The position numbers and the translations under genes were made by a program. A model generated the notes under the pieces. It was given only the letters and a program-made list of their open reading frames with translations. It ran no database searches and was not told the origin of the DNA. From positions 1 through 5,708 of the forward strand of contig JAEWGY010000053.1 of NCBI GenBank assembly GCA_023388035.1: DNA of 5,708 nucleotides, read 5' to 3'. Each line of letters starts with the position of its first letter. Position 1 is the first letter of the stretch. Below, in pieces: positions 1-4,404 of the stretch. This DNA is from Bacillota bacterium. Lineage in GTDB: Bacteria; Bacillota_I; Bacilli_A; Erysipelotrichales; Erysipelotrichaceae.

Positions 1-144
1 ACCCCATACTCTAAGAACAATTTTCATTTTAGGGTTTTTTAATAATTCATCAGGTATTCTAGGGCTTTTAAGTCTCATAAAAAACTTAGGAACTATAATC
101 ATAAAAATCGCAACTATTGTAATTAAAATTCCAGTTATTAACAT
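1..144 (-). CDS. Small membrane protein, N-terminal 48 codons (partial, runs off left edge)
   Basis: The open frame starts at ATG (142-144, minus strand) and stays open for 48 codons to the window edge, so the C-terminus is missing. A strong purine-rich ribosome site (AGGGGG) lies about 6 nt upstream of the ATG. Residues 1-18 (MLITGILITIVAIFMIIV) form one hydrophobic membrane segment. It is followed by PKFFMRLKSPRIPDELL and a basic stretch leading to RVWG at the edge. The layout of a membrane helix, then P-K-F, then a polar loop, then R-x-W-G resembles small two-helix membrane proteins of Firmicutes (DUF6199-like), but this is only a pattern impression. A possible promoter lies just upstream. 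The function is unknown; that it is a real gene is fairly secure from the start signal and open frame. Confidence 0.68.
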   Translation of the reverse strand, partial: MLITGILITIVAIFMIIVPKFFMRLKSPRIPDELLKNPKMKIVLRVWG

Positions 145-163
145 ACAATACCCCCTAGCCAAA

Positions 164-328
164 TTACTGCTTGTCTGTTGGTTTTATTATACTATATTTA
201 ACTTGATATTCTAATTGCAATTTAGCTCTTATTGTAACAATAATATAATCAATTATCCATTCTGGTATTTCATCATTATAAACTTTAAATTCTTTAAAAA
301 TTCTAATAGACTATAAGTATTAACTTAT
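164..328 (-). pseudogene. Probable decayed small gene (54 codons, start lost, two in-frame stops)
   Basis: On the minus strand 48 codons (164-310) are open and end in TAA at 164-166. The translation looks protein-like, with a core NDEIPEWIIDYIIV and the end KYSIIKPTDKQ. There is no ATG in frame. Extending upstream in the same frame gives TAG (311-313), TAC TTA, TAA (320-322), AGT and then ATA (326-328). This ATA lies exactly 7 nt after a good ribosome site AGGAG (336-340). The simplest reading is a short gene whose ATG became ATA and whose codons 3 and 6 became stops, for example CAA to TAA and CAG to TAG. The frame ends 19 nt before the next gene's ATG, as if the two were once an operon. I do not recognise the family. 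A chance open stretch in AT-rich DNA is the main alternative. Confidence 0.35.
186..214 (-). promoter_or_regulatory. Possible promoter for the left-edge membrane protein gene
   Basis: On the minus strand a perfect -10 hexamer TATAAT (186-191) lies 17 nt downstream of a weak -35 (TTAGAA, 209-214). The predicted transcript start near 179 would give a leader of about 35 nt before the ATG at 144. In such AT-rich DNA a TATAAT is not rare. The motif also sits inside the degenerate open frame described separately, so the call is tentative. Confidence 0.4.
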
Positions 329-356
329 GCTAGAACTCCTATCGTAATTATCTTAT

Positions 357-437
357 TTAGTGATAAAACTTAAGATGAATAATTCCTTTTCTTTGTTCCT
401 TTAGAAACAATAACTTATCATATCTTTTAATATCTAA
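357..437 (-). other. Short open stretch, possible tail of a further gene remnant
   Basis: The minus strand has 26 open codons ending in TAA (357-359). They read as a plausible C-terminal tail with KRYDKLLFLKEQRKG in the middle, directly upstream of the AGGAG of the decayed small gene. No start codon or ribosome site belongs to it, and upstream is a TGA. An open run of this length is not rare by chance at this base composition. Otherwise the stretch from about 145 to 450 holds only the remnant at 164-328 and its candidate promoter; I see no intact gene there on either strand. Confidence 0.2.
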
Positions 438-448
438 TCATTATTTAA

Positions 449-483
449 AGCAAAATAAAAGCCCATTCTTTACTAAGATGGGC
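449..483 (-). terminator. Intrinsic terminator downstream of tRNA-Leu
   Basis: On the minus strand the stem GCCCAT/ATGGGC (461-466 with 478-483) continues inward as CTT/AAG around a one-base bulge. It is followed by a T-rich tract TTTTATTTTG (451-460). It starts about 40 nt after the tRNA-Leu CCA. There is no T tract on the plus side, so it acts only on minus-strand transcription. Confidence 0.75.
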
Positions 484-523
484 ACTATAATCAAGGTAAT
501 GTCAGTTTATTATAATTTTCTAA

Positions 524-606
524 TGGTGCCGCTGGTGGGACTTGAACCCACAAGGATAAACCGTACGATTTTGAGTCGCATGCGTTTGCCATTTCGCCAC
601 AGCGGC
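524..606 (-). tRNA. tRNA-Leu(CAA), with encoded CCA
   Basis: The minus strand reads GCCGCTG at the 5' end, pairing over 7 bp with CAGCGGC at the 3' end, then discriminator A and an encoded CCA (524-526). The D arm is GCG/CGC with a GG in its loop. The anticodon stem TGCGA/TCGTA closes a loop CTCAAAA, giving anticodon CAA for the UUG codon. The 12-nt variable region is long for a class I tRNA, as expected for leucine. The T arm GTGGG-TTCAAGT-CCCAC is perfect. The total is 83 nt including CCA. It is followed by its own terminator and sits 60 bp after the membrane-protein gene. Confidence 0.96.
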
Positions 607-614
607 TTTATTTA

Positions 615-643
615 ATTATATTATAAATTTAATAAATTGTATA
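615..643 (-). promoter_or_regulatory. Possible promoter for tRNA-Leu
   Basis: On the minus strand TATACA (638-643, four of six matches to the -35 consensus) is spaced 17 nt from TATAAT (615-620). The predicted start is within a few bases of the tRNA 5' end at 606, typical for a tRNA with a very short leader. A second TATAAT overlaps at 620-625. The surrounding sequence is nearly all A and T, which weakens the call. Confidence 0.45.
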
Positions 644-666
644 ATCATTTAATTTAAAATCATAAT

Positions 667-1125
667 TTAATCGATCAATTCATAGATCATATAATTTAAA
701 TTAAGAGCTGCTAATAAAATTAACTGCATTATGCTATTGATGATTTGAAAGTTATTAAAAATGCTGATAACTATTATTGCCGCAAGTAACAAGAGTAGAT
801 TTAGTTTTGGATAATTATAATAATTTAAGATATAAGTATAATAAAGAATAATTACAAAAGCTATATAAATTAAAATTAAATGTATCAAATCATTAAATTC
901 AAAAATTAATGCAATATTTGAAAGAAAAATAAGCTTACTATAATTAAATTTTTTAAGATAGTAATAATAAGTAATTGTTAAAAGTAGAAAGGAGAAATTA
1001 ATTATAAAATAATATTCTTTTAATAAACCACTAAAATTTAAACTAAATAGATCATTATGACTTGCAATAAATAATAGTATAAGAAAACTTAGTATTAAAA
1101 TACTAAGCCTTATTATCTTCATCAT
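667..1125 (-). CDS. Orphan multi-pass membrane protein (about 152 aa)
   Basis: I do not recognise this protein. It is extremely hydrophobic and rich in Ile, Leu, Tyr, Phe and Asn, with few charges. From the ATG at 1123-1125 I see membrane segments at about residues 4-21, 38-56, 80-100, 108-123 and 127-146, plus a weaker one near 63-75. This gives five or six passes. More than 150 codons without a stop is unlikely by chance in this AT-rich DNA, so it is probably a real gene. The start is uncertain: TTG (1126-1128), ATG (1123-1125) and ATG (1120-1122) are consecutive and none has a ribosome site. The start lies inside the last codons of udp, so translation would depend on coupling to udp. A terminator-like hairpin (1088-1107) covers codons 7-13. 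Function and substrate are unknown; the link to nucleoside salvage is by position only. Confidence 0.6.
   Translation of the reverse strand: MMKIIRLSILILSFLILLFIASHNDLFSLNFSGLLKEYYFIINFSFLLLTITYYYYLKKFNYSKLIFLSNIALIFEFNDLIHLILIYIAFVIILYYTYILNYYNYPKLNLLLLLAAIIVISIFNNFQIINSIMQLILLAALNLNYMIYELID
1081..1107 (-). terminator. Terminator-like hairpin spanning the udp stop and the next gene's start
   Basis: The minus strand carries a perfect 9-bp inverted repeat CTTAGTATT/AATACTAAG with a 2-nt centre (effectively 8 bp with a 4-nt loop) at 1088-1107. It is followed by TTTTCTT. The udp stop codon TAG (1103-1105) is in the first arm. The stem is AU-rich and therefore weak, but the shape and T tract fit an intrinsic terminator. 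A ribosome finishing udp would cover the first arm and could prevent folding. Confidence 0.5.
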
Positions 1126-1885
1126 CAATTAAATTTTTAATAGCTTGAGTAGCCATTCTAATAGCTAAATCAGTATCGTGGACAATTGGATTTTCTAAAT
1201 TAAGTTTAGCTCTTTCTTGATTAGCTACTACTAAGAAAATAGAACCACATTTAACTTTTAAATACTGCGCTACTATAAATAAAGCTGCACTCTCCATTTC
1301 ACTAGCCTTAGTATTTAAAGCCTTCCAAGCCTCCCATTTTGCTAAAAGCTCATGTTTATTTGGCAGTGTTTCTGGACGATGCTGACCATAAAATGCATCT
1401 TTACATTGAACTACACCAAAATGATATGGAACCTTATTTTCCTTACATGCTTTAATTAAAGCATTACTGATATCAATATCAGCTACCGCAGGAAATTCAA
1501 TAGGTGCATATTCCTTACTGGTACCCTCAAATCTAATAGCAGAACTTGCTATTACTAAATCACCACTTTTAACCTCAGTATCAATACCACCACAGGTTCC
1601 TACTCTAATAAAATACTTAGCACCGCACTTAACTAATTCTTCTAAGGCAATTGCAGCACTAGGTCCACCGATACCAGTACTACATACACTAACTTTTTTA
1701 CCATTTAAATAACCTGTATAGGTAACATACTCACGAGAGTCACCTACTAAAGTAGGATTATCAAAATACTTCGCAATTTTAATACATCTTTTAGGATCAC
1801 CTGGTAAGATAACATATTCACCAACATCACCCTTACCTACACCGATATGATATTCTTTACCACTACCCATTGCATAATCAACCAT
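1103..1885 (-). CDS. udp: Uridine phosphorylase (PNP/UDP family 1)
   Basis: This cytosolic enzyme cleaves uridine with phosphate to uracil and ribose-1-phosphate in pyrimidine salvage. At 260 aa it is the normal family length. Visible motifs are YHIG (12-15, including the His that reaches the phosphate of a neighbouring subunit), LPGDPKR (27-33), STGIGGPS (69-76, phosphate site), RVGTCGG (94-100), YGQHRPE (166-172, base-recognition region) and SEMESAA (195-201, ribose-binding glutamate). The uridine rather than purine assignment rests on overall resemblance to Firmicutes Udp proteins, including EGTSKEYAP and KWEAWK. The start at 1885 is supported by AAAGAGG 5 nt upstream; the later Met at residue 6 has no such site. 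A strong extended -10 promoter lies just upstream. The 3' end overlaps the membrane-protein gene by about 23 nt and ends within a hairpin. Confidence 0.93.
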   Translation of the reverse strand: MVDYAMGSGKEYHIGVGKGDVGEYVILPGDPKRCIKIAKYFDNPTLVGDSREYVTYTGYLNGKKVSVCSTGIGGPSAAIALEELVKCGAKYFIRVGTCGGIDTEVKSGDLVIASSAIRFEGTSKEYAPIEFPAVADIDISNALIKACKENKVPYHFGVVQCKDAFYGQHRPETLPNKHELLAKWEAWKALNTKASEMESAALFIVAQYLKVKCGSIFLVVANQERAKLNLENPIVHDTDLAIRMATQAIKNLIDDEDNKA

Positions 1886-1906
1886 AATTACCTCTTTTCT
1901 AACAAT

Positions 1907-1915
1907 ATTATAGCA
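1907..1915 (-). promoter_or_regulatory. Extended -10 promoter of udp
   Basis: On the minus strand TGCTATAAT (1907-1915) is a perfect extended -10 element. The -35 region 17 nt upstream is only TTTTTA and falls in the T tract of the tRNA-Trp terminator. The predicted transcript start near 1900 leaves a 15-nt leader that just contains the ribosome site AGAGG (1891-1895). There is no room for a riboswitch or operator downstream of the start. Confidence 0.65.
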
Positions 1916-1924
1916 TTAGTAAGG

Positions 1925-1950
1925 CAAAATAAAAAAGAGTTATTACTCTT
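1925..1950 (-). terminator. Intrinsic terminator of tRNA-Trp
   Basis: The minus strand has AAGAGT-AATA-ACTCTT (1935-1950) immediately followed by TTTTATTTTG. It begins one base after the CCA of tRNA-Trp. The 6-bp stem is short, but the T-rich tail is good. The tail overlaps the -35 region of the udp promoter. Confidence 0.7.
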
Positions 1951-1951
1951 A

Positions 1952-2025
1952 TGGCAGGGGTGGCAGGAATCGAACCCGCGTCTGTGGTTTTGGAGACCAT
2001 CATACTACCATTGTACTACACCCCT
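1952..2025 (-). tRNA. tRNA-Trp(CCA), with encoded CCA
   Basis: The acceptor stem AGGGGTG/CACCCCT is a perfect 7 bp, with discriminator G and an encoded CCA (1952-1954). The D arm is GTAC/GTAT around a GG-containing loop. The anticodon loop CTCCAAA gives CCA, which reads UGG only. The anticodon stem ATGGT/ACCAC has four pairs and an A-C mismatch at its outer pair. The T arm is GCGGG-TTCGATT-CCTGC with one G-U pair. The variable region is 4 nt. The total is 74 nt. It closely resembles Bacillus-type tRNA-Trp. Together with the absence of in-frame TGA in neighbouring genes, it argues for UGA as a stop codon here. Confidence 0.95.
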
Positions 2026-2035
2026 AGGCTTTAAT

Positions 2036-2064
2036 ATAATACTATAATTATAATTTTTTTTCAA
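2036..2064 (-). promoter_or_regulatory. Strong promoter of tRNA-Trp
   Basis: On the minus strand TTGAAA (2059-2064) and TATTAT (2036-2041) are separated by exactly 17 nt, each with five of six consensus matches. The expected start near 2028-2029 is 3-4 nt before the tRNA 5' end. This is the best sigma-A-type promoter in the window. It lies back-to-back with the murC promoter. Confidence 0.75.
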
Positions 2065-2068
2065 GAAA

Positions 2069-2077
2069 TGTTATGAT
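2069..2077 (+). promoter_or_regulatory. Extended -10 promoter of murC, probably giving a leaderless mRNA
   Basis: TGTTATGAT (2069-2077) is an extended -10 element (TG-N-TATGAT). It ends 6 nt before the murC ATG at 2084, so the usual start 7 nt downstream falls on the A of the ATG. No good -35 is present 16-18 nt upstream. No Shine-Dalgarno sequence lies before the ATG. A weaker alternative, TTGTAC (2011-2016) with TATAAT (2035-2040) at 18-nt spacing, would give a leader of about 37 nt, also without a ribosome site. Confidence 0.5.
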
Positions 2078-2083
2078 ATTTAC

Positions 2084-3376
2084 ATGAAATATTTTTGTAT
2101 TGGAATTAAAGGATCAGGCATGAGTACCTTAGCTTGTCTATTAGCTGATTTAGGACATAGTGTTAGTGGCTATGATGATAATAAGGAAGAAAAGTTTACC
2201 CTTAAAGGATTAAGAAAAAGAAATATTAAAATTTATCATGAATTACCTAAACTAGATGAATCATATATCATAACCGCTTCTAAGGCCATTGCTAGTGATC
2301 ATCCGATTATTAAAAAAATACTTGCAGCTAATCTTAAAATACAAGCTTATAATGAAATAATTGGTAATATTACCAAGGACTTTAAAACCATAGCTGTCTG
2401 TGGAACCCATGGTAAAACTACGATTAGTTATATGTTAAAAGATGTTTTAGAAAAGCTAGGAGTAAATTATTTTGTAGGTGATGGTAGTGCTTATGGCTCT
2501 AAAAATAATAAATATTTTATCTTAGAGGCCGATGAATACAACAAGCACTTTCTTGCCTATCATAAAAAAATTGCCATCGTTAGCAATATTGAAGCTGATC
2601 ACTTAGAATGTTATAAAGGTGGACTTAAGGAAATAATTGCTAGCTATAATCAGTTTATTGAAGATGCTGAAATTGTAATAGCTTGTTTTGATGATCCTAA
2701 TGTTAGAAATTTAAATTTTAAAAATGAAGTAATTTCCTATGGTTTAAATCATGGTGACTTTCAGGCAAGGAATTTAATTTTTAATGCAGAAGGTGCTTTT
2801 TTTGACTTATATCATAAGAATAATTTACTACAAAAAATTAATCTAAAACTATATGGTGAACATCTCATCCTTAATGCTCTAGCAGCCATTGCCTGTGCTT
2901 TACATTTCGATTTAGAGCTAAGCGCGATAATTGATAAGTTAAATAATTTTAAAGGGGCTAATCGTCGTTTTAAAATTTATAATCTTAAAAATGAAATCGT
3001 AATTGATGATTATGCTCATCATCCTACGGAAATAAGTGCTACTTTAAATGCTATTAGAGCTAAGTATCCTAGTCATAAGGTTAGTATTTGTTTTATACCT
3101 AATACCTATTCTAGAATGATTGATCTTTATAAGGAGTTTATCACAGCCCTAAATAAAGCTGATCAGGTCTTTATCACTGATGTTTATAGTGATCGTGAAA
3201 AAGCAATTGACTATCCTAATTTTAAATTAAATGACTTTATTAGCAGCATTAATAATGCTACATATATCGATATAAAGAATCTTTCTAAAATTAAAAATGA
3301 CAATGATATAATCGCTTTTATGAGTTGTGCTAGTATTGAAAATTATGTTAAGGACTATATCAAAAACAAGGCCTAA
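2084..3376 (+). CDS. murC: UDP-N-acetylmuramate--L-alanine ligase MurC
   Basis: MurC adds L-alanine to UDP-MurNAc using ATP, the first amino-acid step of peptidoglycan precursor synthesis in the cytosol. At 430 aa it has the length of Bacilli MurC. The three Mur domains are visible. The N-terminal UDP-binding domain has GIKGSGMS (7-14, Bacilli form of the Gly-rich loop). The central ATPase domain has GTHGKTT (107-113), EADEYN (148-153) and SNIEADH (167-173). The C-terminal domain has YGEHLILN (257-264), ANRRFK (292-297) and DDYAHHPTEI (308-317). All key motifs are intact, so it should be active. The start is fixed by the Gly-rich loop at residue 7, although no ribosome site precedes it. murC is a single-gene unit, convergent with the 3386-5708 operon and sharing its terminator; the stop TAA (3374-3376) is in the hairpin loop. 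Confidence 0.97.
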   Translation: MKYFCIGIKGSGMSTLACLLADLGHSVSGYDDNKEEKFTLKGLRKRNIKIYHELPKLDESYIITASKAIASDHPIIKKILAANLKIQAYNEIIGNITKDFKTIAVCGTHGKTTISYMLKDVLEKLGVNYFVGDGSAYGSKNNKYFILEADEYNKHFLAYHKKIAIVSNIEADHLECYKGGLKEIIASYNQFIEDAEIVIACFDDPNVRNLNFKNEVISYGLNHGDFQARNLIFNAEGAFFDLYHKNNLLQKINLKLYGEHLILNALAAIACALHFDLELSAIIDKLNNFKGANRRFKIYNLKNEIVIDDYAHHPTEISATLNAIRAKYPSHKVSICFIPNTYSRMIDLYKEFITALNKADQVFITDVYSDREKAIDYPNFKLNDFISSINNATYIDIKNLSKIKNDNDIIAFMSCASIENYVKDYIKNKA

Positions 3377-3387
3377 GCCTTGTTTTT
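3362..3387. terminator. Bidirectional terminator between murC and the convergent operon
   Basis: A perfect 11-bp inverted repeat, AAAAACAAGGC (3362-3372) and GCCTTGTTTTT (3377-3387), encloses the loop CTAA. It gives a GC core plus a T run on both strands. The murC stop codon (3374-3376) is in the loop, and the stop of the facing hypothetical gene (3386-3388) begins in the outer stem, so one element ends both transcripts. Confidence 0.9.
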
Positions 3388-3769
3388 ATAATATATCACC
3401 TTGAAAATGTATTAACTTATTTCTAAATTGATCTGAACATTTAATACATGCATCTAAAAAAATCTTATTACTAATCATTTTTTGCATACCGATGATGGCT
3501 TCAATTTTTTCGATTAATTCCTCATCTAAATCAGTGATTAATAATTCTAAATTATCTTCAATTAATTTACGATAAGCAAATTTTTCTTTCTCATTATTTA
3601 AAATAGGATAAATGTTTACATAGTCACGAGTAGAAAAATTGCGACGCTCTTTATTTATTGCCTTAGATAAAATCTTAACTAATTTATGATCTTTTCTAAG
3701 CTTTTCATTTTCAAAAAAGAGATTATTATAAGCAATAAATTTTAATAAATAATCATTATTTTTACTCAT
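3386..3769 (-). CDS. Hypothetical helical protein, 127 aa
   Basis: I do not recognise this family. The start is the ATG at 3767-3769 (MSKNNDYLLK), chosen because TAGGAGGG lies 3-4 nt upstream. The frame is open further upstream to 3847, but that part runs through tRNA-Thr and cannot be coding. The product is soluble, charged and apparently almost all helical, with no signal peptide or membrane segment. Features are a basic stretch KERRNFSTRDY (40-50), an acidic helix LDEELIEKIEAI (81-92) and a single CIKC (108-111). It is the last gene of the minus-strand cluster and has no promoter of its own that I can see. Only 18 nt separate the tRNA-Thr CCA from its ATG, so its mRNA 5' end is probably made by tRNA 3' processing. 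Its stop overlaps the shared terminator. Confidence 0.8.
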   Translation of the reverse strand: MSKNNDYLLKFIAYNNLFFENEKLRKDHKLVKILSKAINKERRNFSTRDYVNIYPILNNEKEKFAYRKLIEDNLELLITDLDEELIEKIEAIIGMQKMISNKIFLDACIKCSDQFRNKLIHFQGDIL

Positions 3770-3787
3770 TATCCCTCCTATTTTTAA

Positions 3788-3861
3788 TGGTGCCGATACC
3801 CAGAATTGAACTGAGAACTGATCCTTACCATGGACCTGTTTTACCATTAAACTATATCGGC
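3788..3861 (-). tRNA. tRNA-Thr(GGT), with encoded CCA, embedded between two protein genes
   Basis: The acceptor stem GCCGATA/TATCGGC is a perfect 7 bp, with discriminator A (3791) and an encoded CCA (3788-3790). The D arm is GTTT/AAAC with a GG loop. The anticodon stem GGTCC/GGATC closes the loop ATGGTAA, giving anticodon GGT for ACC and ACU. The T arm is CTCAG-TTCAATT-CTGGG with one G-U pair. The total is 74 nt. Its first 15 nt are also the last codons and stop of maf. Unlike the other two tRNAs here, it has no clear promoter and no terminator. It is most likely cut out of the transcript running from maf into the hypothetical gene. Confidence 0.95.
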
Positions 3862-4404
3862 AAGTATTTCACTAAGCCTTGCTATCGGTAACCCCATAAT
3901 AGCACAATAATCACCTTCAATCCAAGAGATATACTTCATCGCCCTGCCTTGAATAGCATAAGCTCCTGCTTTATCATAGATACTTTCATCACTAATATAA
4001 TCATTAATTTCTTGCTCACTAAGCTTACGGAAAGTTACTTTAGATTCAACAATGAAGCTTTTTTTAAAAGCTTTTTTCATAACACTCACAGCTGTATATA
4101 CCTTATGGGTATTATTAGAAAAGTTTTTAATAATCTGATAAGCATTAGCTCTATCAGTAGGCTTGGTGATTATCTTATGATCTAAATAACAAATAGTATC
4201 TGCAGCTATCACTATTGAATCCTGATTATTGCTAAAAATAGCCTCAGCTTTTCTTTCAGCTAATTTGATTAATTCATCCTCAATATCCTTAGTTTCATCT
4301 AAATATTCATCGATCTCAGCTGCGATAATCTTAAAATCATAACCTAATTCTTTAAGTAAACTTGCACGTCTTGGTGATTTAGATGCGAGGATGATTGAAT
4401 TCAT
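3847..4404 (-). CDS. maf: Maf family nucleoside triphosphate pyrophosphatase
   Basis: Maf proteins hydrolyse dTTP/UTP or modified NTPs to the monophosphate plus pyrophosphate; in Bacillus Maf is linked to septum formation. At 185 aa the length is normal. Visible motifs are the N-terminal signature ASKSPRR (7-13), E30 and E33 in the following acidic loop, AADT (67-70, catalytic Asp69), KPTD (81-84), HKVYTAV (100-106) and DKAGAYAIQG (144-153). The C-terminal GDYCAIMGLP (164-173) is followed by a normal-length tail. The start overlaps the coaX 3' end by 26 nt. The only ribosome-site candidate, AAAGGA, is about 13 nt upstream, so coupling to coaX is likely. The last four codons and TAA stop lie inside the tRNA-Thr acceptor and D-arm sequence. 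Precise substrate choice cannot be read from the sequence. Confidence 0.95.
   Translation of the reverse strand: MNSIILASKSPRRASLLKELGYDFKIIAAEIDEYLDETKDIEDELIKLAERKAEAIFSNNQDSIVIAADTICYLDHKIITKPTDRANAYQIIKNFSNNTHKVYTAVSVMKKAFKKSFIVESKVTFRKLSEQEINDYISDESIYDKAGAYAIQGRAMKYISWIEGDYCAIMGLPIARLSEILADIV

Noticed and set aside
393..410. Hairpin TTGTT/AACAA as a terminator or regulatory element
   Set aside because: Only a 5-bp core, extended by one G-U and one more pair on the minus strand, with no T tract; easily expected by chance in this AT-rich stretch.
1952..2025. Mycoplasma-type genetic code (UGA as tryptophan)
   Set aside because: The tRNA has anticodon CCA, all tryptophans in recognised genes are TGG, and no in-frame TGA is needed to keep genes open.
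1847..2047. Plus-strand open frame of 66 codons
   Set aside because: It runs antisense through the udp start and the whole tRNA-Trp gene, has no ribosome site, and its sequence is explained by those features.
3770..3847. N-terminal extension of the 127-aa gene by 26 codons
   Set aside because: The extension is simply translation through tRNA-Thr; a strong ribosome site supports the ATG at 3769.
3949..4185. Plus-strand open frame of 78 codons inside maf
   Set aside because: It is antisense to the well-conserved core of maf and has no start signal; it is a shadow frame.
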